Part shown: positions 36,283 through 45,232 of the stretch, piece by piece
Layout of the letters: the number at the start of each line of letters is the position of its first letter
Numbering within the stretch: the stretch's first letter is position 1
Source of the DNA: Bog-950 sp046329535
GTDB taxonomy: Bacteria; Bacteroidota; Bacteroidia; Chitinophagales; LD1
Direction of reading: 5' to 3'
Length of the DNA stretch: 64,000 nucleotides
NCBI GenBank assembly: GCA_046329535.1
Contig: JAXLUN010000001.1
Span: forward strand, 744,001-808,000
The notes under the pieces: generated by a model
The model's database searches: none
Told to the model about the DNA's origin: nothing
What the model saw: only the letters and a program-made list of their open reading frames with translations
Translations under genes and position numbers: made by a program

Positions 36283-37476
36283 ATGAACGCATATATTGTT
36301 GATGCTGTCAGAACTCCGATAGGAAAGTTCAATGGTGCTCTTAGTTCCATTCGTCCCGATGATTTAGCTGCTGTAGTGATTAAAAAACTGGTAGAGCGCA
36401 ATGGTTCCTGGTTGAATGTGGGTCAGATTGAGGAAGTTGTTTTAGGCGCTGCCAATCAGAGTGGAGAAGATAACCGGAATGTAGCTCGTATGGCTGCGTT
36501 ATTAGCAGGTTTGCCAATTGAAGTTAGCGGAGTAACCGTCAATCGCTTGTGCGCTTCGGGGCTTCAGGCCATTGCCGATGCCGCACGCGCTATTCACTGC
36601 GGAGATGGTTCTGTTTATATAGCAGGTGGGGTAGAAAGTATGACCCGGGCTCCTTATGTTTTATCGAAAGCGGAAGATGCTTTTGGCAGAGCACAACAGT
36701 TGTTTGATACGACTCTTGGATGGCGTTTTACGAACAAGAGTTTTCCTAAGGAAACGACTTATAGTATGGGTGAAACTGCTGAGAACGTAGCCCGCAATTG
36801 GAAGATTAGCCGGGAAGAGCAGGATGTGTTCGCGCATCGCAGTCAGGTAATGTATAACAAAGCATATATAGCCGAAAAATTTGCTGATGAAATTGTTCCG
36901 GTTACGATAAGCAAGGGAAAGGGTGAAATGTTATTATTCGCCAAAGATGAACATCCGCGTTTATCTACTTTAGAGGAACTTGCCAAATTGAAACCGGCTT
37001 TTGTAAAAGATGGAACAGTTACAGCAGCTAACTCCTCCGGGCTTAATGATGGTGCCTCTGCTACATTAATAGTGAGGGAGGCAATCGTAAAACAATATGC
37101 ATTAAAGCCTTTGGCTCGTATTGTTTCTGTAGGTGCTGCAGGTGTTGACCCAGCTTGTATGGGAATAGGTCCGGTACCTGCTACTTTAAAAGCTTTGAAA
37201 CGGGCCGGATTAACCGTTTCAGACTTAGGGTTGGTAGAGTTAAATGAGGCATTCGCTTCTCAATCACTTGCCTGCATCCGCGATTTAGGTTTGAATCCCA
37301 ATATTGTTAATGTAAACGGAGGCGCAATTGCGCTAGGGCATCCGCTTGGTTGTAGTGGTGCAAGAATCACTACCACCTTGCTGCATGAAATGAAAAGACG
37401 TGATGTTCGATATGGTCTTGCTACTATGTGTATTGGTGTTGGTCAAGGACTGGCTGTTGTTTATGAAAAAGTATAA
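36283..37476 (+). CDS. Acetyl-CoA acyltransferase (thiolase), PcaF/PaaJ-like
   Basis: A 397-residue cytoplasmic thiolase cleaving (or forming) 3-oxoacyl-CoA with acetyl-CoA. The nucleophilic Cys lies in VNRLCASGLQAI (about residue 90), NEAFA supplies the His/Asn region, GHPLGCSGAR the catalytic His, and MCIGVGQG the second Cys. The early block GAANQSGEDNRNVARMA is close to that of 3-oxoadipyl-CoA thiolases rather than acetoacetyl-CoA thiolases, so an aromatic-degradation role is possible; no other paa or pca gene is nearby. It is followed after 32 nt by a phosphotransferase-like gene often linked to acyl-CoA metabolism. Confidence 0.9.
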   Translation: MNAYIVDAVRTPIGKFNGALSSIRPDDLAAVVIKKLVERNGSWLNVGQIEEVVLGAANQSGEDNRNVARMAALLAGLPIEVSGVTVNRLCASGLQAIADAARAIHCGDGSVYIAGGVESMTRAPYVLSKAEDAFGRAQQLFDTTLGWRFTNKSFPKETTYSMGETAENVARNWKISREEQDVFAHRSQVMYNKAYIAEKFADEIVPVTISKGKGEMLLFAKDEHPRLSTLEELAKLKPAFVKDGTVTAANSSGLNDGASATLIVREAIVKQYALKPLARIVSVGAAGVDPACMGIGPVPATLKALKRAGLTVSDLGLVELNEAFASQSLACIRDLGLNPNIVNVNGGAIALGHPLGCSGARITTTLLHEMKRRDVRYGLATMCIGVGQGLAVVYEKV

Positions 37477-37508
37477 GCCACTTATTAATTCTTATCTGAA
37501 ATTTTAAG

Positions 37509-38567
37509 ATGATTGATCAACCCAAAGACGTTCGGGAAGAAGATAAGCTGGATGAGCATGCCATAGCTAATTTTGTACGGCAACATTTGTTGGCTGTGGA
37601 GGGCACAATGAAATTGAAACAATTTCGAGGTGGCGCATCTAATCTCACTTATCAGTTAGATTTTGATAACATTTCGCTAATCCTACGTACCTCCCCTAAA
37701 GGAACGAAAGCTAAAGGCGCGCATGATATGAGCCGGGAGTATAATGTTATGCAGCGATTGAAGCCGGTTTATCCGTACGTTCCGGCTATGATAGCTTTTT
37801 GCAAAGATGACTCTTTAATTGGCCGGGAGTTTTATGTCATGGAAAAACTTACCGGAATTATTCCGCGATCTAACTTGCCAGAGAGTTTGCAGCTGAGTGC
37901 AGCACAAGTTAAAACGTTATGCCTTCATGTAATCGACAAACTGATAGAACTGCATCAGGTAGATATTTATCAATCCGGGTTAAGCGATTTAGGAAAAGGA
38001 GCAGGCTATTGTAAACGACAGGTTGATGGTTGGATAGATCGTTATAGAAAGGCAAAGACATGGAACGTGCCTTCTTGTAATTATGTCATAGACTATCTAA
38101 AAGCCAACATTCCATCGGAGGGAAATTCATGCTTCATTCATAACGATTTTCGGTTCGACAATGTTGTATTGGATCCGGAAAATCCTACTCGTGTAACGGG
38201 TGTGCTTGATTGGGAAATGGCCACTGTTGGTGACCCTTTGATGGACTTAGGTAATTCTTTAGCATATTGGGTGCAGGCAGATGATGATTTGGTGGCTCGC
38301 CAAACCAGAAGACAGCCAACGCATTTAAAGGGTATGCTTACCAGGAAAGAGGTGATAGAATACTATTGCGACAAAATGAAATTTGATCCCTCAGACTTCA
38401 CGTTTTATGAAGTGTATGGTATTTTCCGTTTGGCTGTTATCATGCAGCAAATTTATTACCGGTATTATCACAAACAAACTACGAATACTGCTTTTAAAAA
38501 TTTCTGGTTTCTTGTTAACTACATGAACTGGCGATGTAAGCAAAGCATATCCAGTGGAAAGGCATAA
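37509..38567 (+). CDS. Phosphotransferase (APH/ACAD10-like) family protein
   Basis: A 352-residue protein with an aminoglycoside-phosphotransferase-like kinase fold (PF01636). The N-lobe has FRGGASNLTYQL and the catalytic segment is CFIHNDFRFDNVVLD, followed by GVLDWEMATVGDP with the metal-binding Asp. This subgroup matches the kinase-like domain of ACAD10 and bacterial partners of acyl-CoA dehydrogenases, where hydroxyacyl chains may be phosphorylated before elimination. The neighbouring thiolase supports a fatty-acid or CoA-ester role, not antibiotic resistance. A strong terminator overlaps the stop codon. Confidence 0.87.
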   Translation: MIDQPKDVREEDKLDEHAIANFVRQHLLAVEGTMKLKQFRGGASNLTYQLDFDNISLILRTSPKGTKAKGAHDMSREYNVMQRLKPVYPYVPAMIAFCKDDSLIGREFYVMEKLTGIIPRSNLPESLQLSAAQVKTLCLHVIDKLIELHQVDIYQSGLSDLGKGAGYCKRQVDGWIDRYRKAKTWNVPSCNYVIDYLKANIPSEGNSCFIHNDFRFDNVVLDPENPTRVTGVLDWEMATVGDPLMDLGNSLAYWVQADDDLVARQTRRQPTHLKGMLTRKEVIEYYCDKMKFDPSDFTFYEVYGIFRLAVIMQQIYYRYYHKQTTNTAFKNFWFLVNYMNWRCKQSISSGKA

Positions 38568-38599
38568 AAAAAGCGGATTGAATTTCAATCCGCTTTTTT
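38566..38599. terminator. Bidirectional terminator between convergent genes
   Basis: A perfect hairpin: AAGCGGATTGAA and TTCAATCCGCTT flanked by an A-run on the left and a T-run on the right. It therefore serves the phosphotransferase gene on the plus strand and the T9SS protein gene on the minus strand. Confidence 0.92.
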
Positions 38600-38617
38600 T
38601 ACGTAATTAAAGAATAC

Positions 38618-39424
38618 TTATTCTACTGAGATATTTTTAGAAGCGAATCCTTCTGTAGTTCTTAACTGAACGGTATAGAGACCTTTTGCGTATTGAGTCA
38701 GGTCAACGGAGGTAGTATACATTCCGCTTACGTCTAAAAGTTGAGAAAATACCTTTTTGCCGGTAACATCAACAATAACAATCTCACCATTGATTCTTCT
38801 GCCGCTGTTCAGTTTTAGTTCAAAATTTCCATTGTTAGGATTTGGATAAACAGAAAGCGCAGTATTCAAATCAGCATTGAAATCTTTGATACCTGATGCG
38901 TGACAAGTTCCACCAGCAGCAATAACATCTATTGAATAACTTCCTCCTTGAGTGGCAGCACCAACCAACTGCTGAAGAGTCAATGTAGTATCTCCATCAA
39001 AAACTCCCGGGAAAGGCTGCCCATGTACCCAAGCTAAACCATGAAATACAATCGGATAATTTCCGGTCGGATCATTAGTTGTTCCGTTAGTTAATCCACA
39101 TCCATGGGCACCTCCGTAGAACACCGGGCCTCCATTTTGTGCCCAGTTTAAACCATTCGGTAATCCGGTAATGCTATCCAAAACAACTGAGTCAACAGTT
39201 AGAACATAAGAAATAGGCACTCCGTAATCAGCTAAGTCAACAGTAGCAGGAATGTAGAACTGTAATACTTCATTGTAAAGAACTCCTTGCTCAGCACACG
39301 GAACATCCGGAGGTAGCGGGTTAAAGAACTGGGTGTTGTTCACATCTGGCGTGCAACCCAAGCCTGCGAAAGCACTATTGGCAAACAAAAATCCTGAAGC
39401 AACTAAGGCGTAAATCTTTTTCAT
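38618..39424 (-). CDS. T9SS type A sorting-domain exported protein, twin 1
   Basis: A 268-residue secreted protein. The start was set at MKKIYALVASG, 36 nt inside a longer frame, giving a clean signal peptide ending NSAFAG. The mature domain (about 20-185) is shared with its neighbour: C-x-DVNNTQFFNPLPP, TVDLADYGVPISYVLTVDSV, GTTNDPTGNYPI and HGQPFPGVFDGDTTL. No known fold was recognised. The C-terminal domain (from about 195: LSVYPNPNNGNFELKL, ending with YTVQLRT and KNISVE) is a standard type A T9SS signal, cleaved on export. Tandem duplicate of the next gene. Function unknown. Confidence 0.85.
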   Translation of the reverse strand: MKKIYALVASGFLFANSAFAGLGCTPDVNNTQFFNPLPPDVPCAEQGVLYNEVLQFYIPATVDLADYGVPISYVLTVDSVVLDSITGLPNGLNWAQNGGPVFYGGAHGCGLTNGTTNDPTGNYPIVFHGLAWVHGQPFPGVFDGDTTLTLQQLVGAATQGGSYSIDVIAAGGTCHASGIKDFNADLNTALSVYPNPNNGNFELKLNSGRRINGEIVIVDVTGKKVFSQLLDVSGMYTTSVDLTQYAKGLYTVQLRTTEGFASKNISVE

Positions 39425-39475
39425 GGTTTTGTAATAATTTTTGGTTTTAAATTTGTTCAAATATAAGTAGAAGAA

Positions 39476-40294
39476 TTAATCAATAGAAATATTTCTCGAA
39501 GCTGAGCCTTCACTGGTTCTCAATTGAATGTTGTATAACCCTTTAGTAAATCCAGACAGGTTAATAGATGTTGCATAGAAACCGGTTACATCTATCAACT
39601 CGGAATAAACTTTTCTTCCGGCTACGTCAGTAACAATAATCTCTCCTTTAACTCTTCTGGCAGCATCCAGTTTAAATTCAAACTGACCGTTAGTTGGGTT
39701 AGGATAAACATAAATCATTGCGTTCAGGTCAGCACTTACGCTGTTAATTTTATTTGGCGCGGGGCGGCATTCATCACCTGGGTTAATAACGTCTACAGCT
39801 AAACTAAACATGCCTTGAGAAAGGGTTGCCAAAGTGGCTAGGTCAATAGTGGTATCGCCATCAAAGAGTCCTGGAAATGGTTGACCATGCAGGCTCATAA
39901 ATCCATCAAAATTCAACGGATAATTCCCAACAGGGTCATTAGTAGTGCCGCTTACAAGCGAGCAACCATTAGTGCCTCCATAGAAAATTCCGTTAACCGG
40001 ATTAAAACCATATGTAAGACCGGTTGGAAGTCCGTTTATGGCAGTGATAACAACAGAATCTACAGTTAACACAAAGGAGATAGGCGCACCAAAATTAGCC
40101 AAATCAATACTAGCCGGAACAGATATTTGAATCACCTGGTTGACGGGATTCCCTCTTTCAATACAAGGGATGCTGTCTGGAGCAGGAGAAAAGAACTGTG
40201 TGTTGTTAGGGTCAATAGTACAAGCTGGTCCGCCAGCAAGAAGAAATTGAACAGCAACAAGGCATACGACAAAAAGCGAGTAGATTTTTTTCAT
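39476..40294 (-). CDS. T9SS type A sorting-domain exported protein, twin 2
   Basis: A 272-residue paralogue of twin 1, transcribed first. The signal peptide is MKKIYSLFVVCLVAVQFLLAG. The mature domain repeats the same landmarks: IDPNNTQFFSPAPD, ASIDLANFGAPISFVLTVDSV, GTTNDPVGNYPL and HGQPFPGLFDGDTTI. The sorting domain starts at IYVYPNPTNGQFEF and ends RNISID. A 51-nt gap to twin 1 suggests one operon. Cysteines near the N-terminus and after the domain (GPACT, IPCIE, DECRP) match those in twin 1, implying a conserved disulfide. Unknown function. Confidence 0.85.
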   Translation of the reverse strand: MKKIYSLFVVCLVAVQFLLAGGPACTIDPNNTQFFSPAPDSIPCIERGNPVNQVIQISVPASIDLANFGAPISFVLTVDSVVITAINGLPTGLTYGFNPVNGIFYGGTNGCSLVSGTTNDPVGNYPLNFDGFMSLHGQPFPGLFDGDTTIDLATLATLSQGMFSLAVDVINPGDECRPAPNKINSVSADLNAMIYVYPNPTNGQFEFKLDAARRVKGEIIVTDVAGRKVYSELIDVTGFYATSINLSGFTKGLYNIQLRTSEGSASRNISID

Positions 40295-40335
40295 TGTTTA
40301 AATTTTGTTTGGCGTTTAATTGTAGGGTGAATGTA

Positions 40336-40368
40336 AATAAAAAAGCCCGCGTTCGATTCCCGCAGGCT
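40336..40368 (-). terminator. Terminator downstream of fumC
   Basis: On the minus strand AGCCTGCG and CGCGGGCT pair with one mismatch around GGAATCGAA, followed by a U-tract. It lies 12 nt after the fumC stop. The loop resembles a tRNA T-arm, but no tRNA body is present. Confidence 0.75.
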
Positions 40369-40379
40369 CTATAAAGTTG

Positions 40380-41780
40380 TTAATCTATTTTGCCAACCAT
40401 TGTTTTGGGGTCAACCCATTCGTCAAATTGTTCTGAAGTGAGATAGCCGAGGTCAATAGCAGTTTGCTTTAAGGTTTTTCCAAGCTTGTGAGCTGTTTGA
40501 GCAATTTCTGCAGCTTTATAGTAGCCGATTTTTGTATTCAAAGCGGTAACCAGCATTAAGGAATTATTCAGATTGTTTTTAATGTTTTCCTCAATAGGCT
40601 TAATTCCAACGGCACACTTATCGTTGAAGGATACACATACATCGCCAATCAATCTGGCACTGTGCAGAAAATTGTAAATCATTACCGGCTTAAACACATT
40701 CAGTTCAAAATGTCCGGTTGCGCCACCTATGTTTATAGCAACATCATTGCCTAAAACCTGTGCAGCAACCATCGTCATTGCCTCACATTGAGTGGGGTTT
40801 ACTTTTCCCGGCATGATAGATGACCCCGGTTCGTTATCCGGAATAAATATTTCACCTATTCCGCAACGTGGCCCCGAAGAGAGCAAACGGATATCATTAG
40901 CAATTTTCATGAGCGAACAAGCTACGGTTTTCAGAGCTCCATGAGCTTCAACAATAGCATCGTGAGCAGCCAAGGCTTCAAACTTATTTTCGGCCGTAAC
41001 AAATGGCAGACCGGTAAGCTCAGCAATATGCTTAGCTACATTTACATCGTAGTTTGGCGGAGTGTTAATTCCGGTTCCAACAGCCGTACCTCCCAAAGCC
41101 AGTTCAGATAGGTGTGTCAGCGTATTTTCAATAGCTTTAATACCATGATTTAACTGCGAAACGTAGCCTGAAATTTCCTGACCTAGTGTGAGCGGAGTAG
41201 CATCCATTAAGTGGGTTCTTCCAATTTTGACTACCTGCATAAATTCTTTCGATTTTGCAGATAATGTATCGCGAAGTTTTTTGATGCCTGGCAGGGTCAC
41301 TTCCACAAGAATTTTGTAAGCGGCTATGTGCATGGCAGTAGGGAATGTATCATTCGATGACTGCGATTTATTAACATCATCGTTGGGATGAACTTTCTTC
41401 TTTTCATCCAGTAAACTTCCTCCAAGTAAAACATGGGCTCGATAAGCAACCACTTCATTTACATTCATGTTACTTTGAGTGCCTGAGCCTGTTTGCCATA
41501 CCACTAAAGGAAACTGGTCGGCCAGTTTGCCGGACAAAAGTTCATCGCAAACAGTTCCTATGATATCACATGTTTCTTTAGAAAGTACCTCGGCATCGAA
41601 GTTGGTGAGTGCTGCCGCTTTCTTCAAATAAGCAAATGCCTGAATTATTTCCTTAGGCATTTTATTAATGTCTTGAGCAATTTGAAAATTTTCGATAGAC
41701 CGCTGCGTTTGTGCGCCCCAGTATACGTTGGCGGGAACTTCTACAATCCCCATTGTATCCTTTTCTTTTCTGAATTCCAT
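40380..41780 (-). CDS. fumC: Class II fumarate hydratase
   Basis: A 466-residue TCA-cycle enzyme that interconverts fumarate and malate without an iron-sulfur cluster. The fumarase/aspartase signature GSSIMPGKVNPTQCEA is present. Upstream, the SGTQSNMNVNEV region and GRTHLMDATPLTLGQE are family-specific active-site segments that separate FumC from aspartase. Length is exactly typical. It is followed in the transcription direction by a terminator and preceded by an enoyl-CoA hydratase gene with a 30-nt gap, so the two may be cotranscribed. Confidence 0.95.
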   Translation of the reverse strand: MEFRKEKDTMGIVEVPANVYWGAQTQRSIENFQIAQDINKMPKEIIQAFAYLKKAAALTNFDAEVLSKETCDIIGTVCDELLSGKLADQFPLVVWQTGSGTQSNMNVNEVVAYRAHVLLGGSLLDEKKKVHPNDDVNKSQSSNDTFPTAMHIAAYKILVEVTLPGIKKLRDTLSAKSKEFMQVVKIGRTHLMDATPLTLGQEISGYVSQLNHGIKAIENTLTHLSELALGGTAVGTGINTPPNYDVNVAKHIAELTGLPFVTAENKFEALAAHDAIVEAHGALKTVACSLMKIANDIRLLSSGPRCGIGEIFIPDNEPGSSIMPGKVNPTQCEAMTMVAAQVLGNDVAINIGGATGHFELNVFKPVMIYNFLHSARLIGDVCVSFNDKCAVGIKPIEENIKNNLNNSLMLVTALNTKIGYYKAAEIAQTAHKLGKTLKQTAIDLGYLTSEQFDEWVDPKTMVGKID

Positions 41781-41810
41781 GTTTATGAAGTATTAGTGAA
41801 TATGACTGAA

Positions 41811-42593
41811 TTATTGTCCTTTAAAGTTTGGCTTTCTTTTCTCTAAAAAGGCGCTGGTGCCTTCAGCGAAGTCAGTAGTGGTAACGCATTTCCCAAACAA
41901 TTCAATTTCTGTATCAAAGCCGTCAATGCCATCTTTAAAATGCGCATATACGCTTTCAATTACTTTAGCAATGGCATATGGAGCCATACCCGTAATTTTC
42001 AAAATCATTGCCTTGCAAATATCTATCAATTCTACCGTTTGGACTACATCATTTACCAGCCCTAATTTTTCAGCGCAGGTAGCATCTATGGTATCGGCAG
42101 TCATGAGCAGTTCAAGAGCTTTGCCCTTGCCAATGAGCTGGGTTAAACGTTGAGTTCCACCATAACCCGGTATAATGCCCAGCTTTACTTCTGGCTGACC
42201 AAACTTAGCGTTTTCACTGGCTATTCGAATGTGACAGGCCATTGCCAGTTCACATCCTCCACCTAGGGCAAATCCGTTCACGGCTGCAATGATTGGTTTA
42301 CCACTCATTTCTATTCTATCAAATACCTCATGACCTCTACGGGCAAGTGCCTTGCCTTCCTCTTCAGTCATACCTTTGAACTCTGAAATATCGGCACCGG
42401 CTACAAAAGCTTTGGGGCCTTTACCGGTGATAATTACCCCTTTGATCTCTGCATTAGAGTATACTTCATCAATCACATCGCTCAACTCCGCAATGACAGT
42501 TTTGTTGAGAGCGTTCAGTTTGTCTTCGCGGTTGATAGTTATCAGTAAAATGCCTTCTGAGAGTTCGGTGAGCAGGGTAGAATATTGGTTCAT
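41811..42593 (-). CDS. Enoyl-CoA hydratase/isomerase (crotonase) family enzyme
   Basis: A 260-residue cytoplasmic crotonase. The start was placed at MNQYSTLLTELSEG, 21 nt inside a longer frame. The oxyanion-hole segments AFVAGADISEF and GFALGGGCELA are intact. Both catalytic glutamates are seen (GGGCE and GQPEVKLGIIPGYGG), so it should hydrate 2-enoyl-CoA rather than act only as an isomerase. A short-chain or crotonyl-CoA substrate is likely by its resemblance to short-chain hydratases. With the neighbouring B12-binding protein and the thiolase 4 kb away, it may serve acyl-CoA catabolism. Confidence 0.9.
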   Translation of the reverse strand: MNQYSTLLTELSEGILLITINREDKLNALNKTVIAELSDVIDEVYSNAEIKGVIITGKGPKAFVAGADISEFKGMTEEEGKALARRGHEVFDRIEMSGKPIIAAVNGFALGGGCELAMACHIRIASENAKFGQPEVKLGIIPGYGGTQRLTQLIGKGKALELLMTADTIDATCAEKLGLVNDVVQTVELIDICKAMILKITGMAPYAIAKVIESVYAHFKDGIDGFDTEIELFGKCVTTTDFAEGTSAFLEKRKPNFKGQ

Positions 42594-42660
42594 ACTTATT
42601 ATTTGCGGGGGCAAATGTAAAGACGGTTAGGTATCCTGCAAGAAATAGAAAGGGAAAGTT

Positions 42661-43068
42661 TTAAAAATTGCGATGCTCTTTAACCCAGCCTTCAATATAG
42701 TCGGCAATTTGAGCGGTAGGGGTGCCCGGAGGAAACAATTCGCCACATCCGGTTTGTTTTAACTGAGCCATATCTTCATCAGGAATAATTCCTCCTCCGG
42801 TTAGTAGCACATCGTTCATACCCCGTTCTTTCATCAAGAACAGTACTTTCGGGAAAACAGTATTATGGGCTCCGCTCAATATGCTTATTCCTATGGCGTC
42901 CACATCTTCCTGCAAAGCTGTATTTACCACCATTTCAGGCGTTTGCCTCAGGCCGGTGTAAATCACTTCCATACCTGCATCTTTCAGGGCAGAGGCAATC
43001 ACTTTAGCTCCTCGGTCATGTCCGTCCAGTCCAACTTTGGCTACTAGTATTCTAATAGGTCTGTTCAT
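42661..43068 (-). CDS. Cobalamin-binding protein, methylmalonyl-CoA mutase C-terminal type
   Basis: A 135-residue stand-alone B12-binding domain. The base-off/His-on motif DxHxxG is present as LDGHDRGA (about residues 15-22), followed by the usual SxL (SILSGAH) and GG (LTGGGIIPDED) motifs. The length equals the small subunit/domain of methylmalonyl-CoA mutase and of related acyl-CoA mutases. In such systems a separate large subunit binds the CoA ester; it is not in this window. It shares its neighbourhood with an enoyl-CoA hydratase. Mutase specificity (methylmalonyl, isobutyryl or other) cannot be told. Confidence 0.9.
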   Translation of the reverse strand: MNRPIRILVAKVGLDGHDRGAKVIASALKDAGMEVIYTGLRQTPEMVVNTALQEDVDAIGISILSGAHNTVFPKVLFLMKERGMNDVLLTGGGIIPDEDMAQLKQTGCGELFPPGTPTAQIADYIEGWVKEHRNF

Positions 43069-43144
43069 GAAGTAAAAATAAAAATGGTGAACAGTTAATT
43101 GTAATTAATTAGCTATTCACCACATGCTTTTTTATAGATGCGTG

Positions 43145-43501
43145 TTAATAATCATCGTCAAATCCCCCTCCTCTGCCGCCAAAGTCATCATCGTCATCTT
43201 CTCCAAAATCATCGAAGTCTTCAAAGTCCTCATCGTCATAATCATCCTGCTTAGAAGCTTTTCTTCCCTTACCGGCTGATTTTTTTTCGATGATATCTTC
43301 AAACTCTTCTAAATCTTTCAATGACTTCAAGTCGTCTTCCGAAGGCTCATCTTCAGTTTCTTCAGCCTCTTCTATCTCTTCATCATCTTCCAAGTCCAAA
43401 TCGTCATCATCAATATCATCGTCATCTTCCTCTATTTGTTTTTTAGATGTTTTTTTTACTTTCTTTTCTTCCTCTTCATCAGCCTTCTTTTTACGTGCCA
43501 T
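43145..43501 (-). CDS. Highly acidic low-complexity protein
   Basis: A 118-residue protein made of a short basic start (MARKKKADEEEEKKVKKTSKK) followed by long Asp/Glu-rich runs, a short mixed helix (LKSLKDLEEFEDIIEKK), and a Gly/Arg/Asp-rich end (DFGGRGGGFDDDY). It is probably disordered. Comparable acidic tails occur in RNA-polymerase delta-like and nucleic-acid-mimic proteins, but no domain was recognised. The clean start, stop and position between two housekeeping genes make it a likely real gene. It precedes no operon partner. Confidence 0.65.
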   Translation of the reverse strand: MARKKKADEEEEKKVKKTSKKQIEEDDDDIDDDDLDLEDDEEIEEAEETEDEPSEDDLKSLKDLEEFEDIIEKKSAGKGRKASKQDDYDDEDFEDFDDFGEDDDDDFGGRGGGFDDDY

Positions 43502-43610
43502 AGGTTTTCAATTTTTAAGGGTTAAGATTTTTGTATGGTAAATTTAATAGTAAGTAATGGTCTAAGAAAAATTTTTTGACAAAAATATTTTCAGATTATG
43601 CTGGTGATTT

Positions 43611-45146
43611 TTACAAAGTGTCAAAATAATCAAGAGATTTTTTAATTCTGGTTATCGTTTTTTCTTTACCCAGCAAATTTATCATATCGAATACCGGAGG
43701 GCCTTGCATAGTACCTGCCAGTGCAAGGCGTAGTACAGGCATAAGTTCACCTATTTTAATGGTGTTTGATGTGGCAAATTCTTTCACTGATTTTTCTATT
43801 TGAGCTGTATTAAAATCAGTAACTGAGTTTATTGCTGAAATTACGGATTCAAACTTTGCTCGATTCTCTTTACTATATTTCTTTTTAATTGTTTCATTAT
43901 CGTAAGTTTTTACATCTTCAAAAAAGTAATAGCCCATTTCAAGAAGGTCATTAGTAAAGGTTGCTCTTTCTTTCATGAGGCGGCAAAACTCTGTTACGTA
44001 GGTGGTTTCAAACGAATATCCTTTGGCAATAATTTGATCTTTAATGATGTTCGCTAACTCATCATCCTGTTTTTCTTTCAGGTATTGATGATTAAACCAT
44101 TTTGCCTTTTCATAATCGTAACGGGCACCCGCTTTATGAACTTTAGCTAAGGTAAATGTTGCTATCATTTCTTCTATGCTTAAAACCTCCCGATTGTCGC
44201 CCGGGTTCCAACCTAACAATACCAGGAAGTTCATAAATGCCTCAGGGAAAAATCCTTTTTCGCGATACCCTTCGGTTATTTCTCCTGTTTCCGGACTTTT
44301 CCAATTGATGGCATAAAAAGGAAACCCTAAACGATCTCCATCGCGCTTACTAAGCTTACCATTACCATCCGGTTTTAGTAATAGTGGTAAGTGAGCAAAC
44401 TTGGGCATTACTTCTTCAATCCCCAGAGCTCGATACAATAAAACATGTAATGGCGCTGAACTTAGCCACTCTTCACCCCGAATTACATGAGTTATCTGCA
44501 TCATGTAATCATCGCTTACGTTGGCTAAGTGATATGTGGGCATTCCATCGCTTTTCAGCAACACCGCGTCACTCAATTGCGATGTATTAAAAGAAACCCA
44601 CTCTCGTATTTCGTCATAAAATTTCACCTCTTCATTCCGAGGCATTTTAAAACGAATAACATATGGGGCTCCGCTCGCTAATCTCTTTTCTACTTCATCT
44701 TGCGGTAGGGAAAGAGAATTCTTCATGTACTGACGGGTAATGGAATTGTAAGACGGGCTAGGGTTTCCCTGCGCCTGTAAATCCGTACGCATTTTTTCTA
44801 TTTCCTCTTCCGTATCAAAGGCATAGTAGGCATCTCCGCTTGCTAATAATTTATCGGCATATTCCCGATAGAGATGTTTGCGTTCGCTTTGTCGGTAAGG
44901 AGCATGCGGACCATCGCCAAAGCCTACTCCTTCATTTGGCTCAATACCACACCATTTCAACGCGCTGATAATAAACTCTTCAGCACCCGGAACAAAACGA
45001 TTTTGGTCGGTATCTTCAATCCGCAAAATAAAATCACCACCTAACTGTTTTGCTAGTAAATAGTTGTATAAGGCGGTACGAATACCTCCCGGATGCAATG
45101 GTCCTGTTGGTGATGGTGCAAATCGAACTCTTACTCTTCTGCTCAT
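43611..45146 (-). CDS. gltX: Glutamyl-tRNA synthetase
   Basis: A 511-residue class I aminoacyl-tRNA synthetase that charges tRNA-Glu. The HIGH-type motif is APSPTGPLHPGG, with Pro at the second position, where Ile or Val is usual in this enzyme. The KMSKS-type loop is KLSKRDGD (about 258-265). FILRIEDTDQNRFV and the EEWLSSAPLHVLLY segment mark the Rossmann and tRNA-binding parts. The C-terminal anticodon domain is complete. There is no nearby glnS or gatCAB in this window. It is preceded by a TATTTTCGCC box on the minus strand. Confidence 0.95.
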   Translation of the reverse strand: MSRRVRVRFAPSPTGPLHPGGIRTALYNYLLAKQLGGDFILRIEDTDQNRFVPGAEEFIISALKWCGIEPNEGVGFGDGPHAPYRQSERKHLYREYADKLLASGDAYYAFDTEEEIEKMRTDLQAQGNPSPSYNSITRQYMKNSLSLPQDEVEKRLASGAPYVIRFKMPRNEEVKFYDEIREWVSFNTSQLSDAVLLKSDGMPTYHLANVSDDYMMQITHVIRGEEWLSSAPLHVLLYRALGIEEVMPKFAHLPLLLKPDGNGKLSKRDGDRLGFPFYAINWKSPETGEITEGYREKGFFPEAFMNFLVLLGWNPGDNREVLSIEEMIATFTLAKVHKAGARYDYEKAKWFNHQYLKEKQDDELANIIKDQIIAKGYSFETTYVTEFCRLMKERATFTNDLLEMGYYFFEDVKTYDNETIKKKYSKENRAKFESVISAINSVTDFNTAQIEKSVKEFATSNTIKIGELMPVLRLALAGTMQGPPVFDMINLLGKEKTITRIKKSLDYFDTL

Positions 45147-45162
45147 AAATATTCTTGTATGG

Positions 45163-45173
45163 TGGCGAAAATA
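45163..45173 (-). promoter_or_regulatory. Candidate -7-type promoter box of gltX
   Basis: Minus-strand TATTTTCGCCA about 17 nt before the gltX start codon, the same 11-mer as at aguB (51472-51482) and one base from that at lysA. No -33 TTG at normal spacing is obvious. Confidence 0.45.
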
Positions 45174-45232
45174 ACTTTTGTCGGTAATTCAGATAAAATG
45201 TATGGAGTAAATCAGTTTTATTTCTTTGTGTT

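Noticed and set aside
40344..40368. tRNA fragment (T-arm-like sequence)
   Set aside because: It fits a terminator hairpin after fumC and lacks any other tRNA arm.
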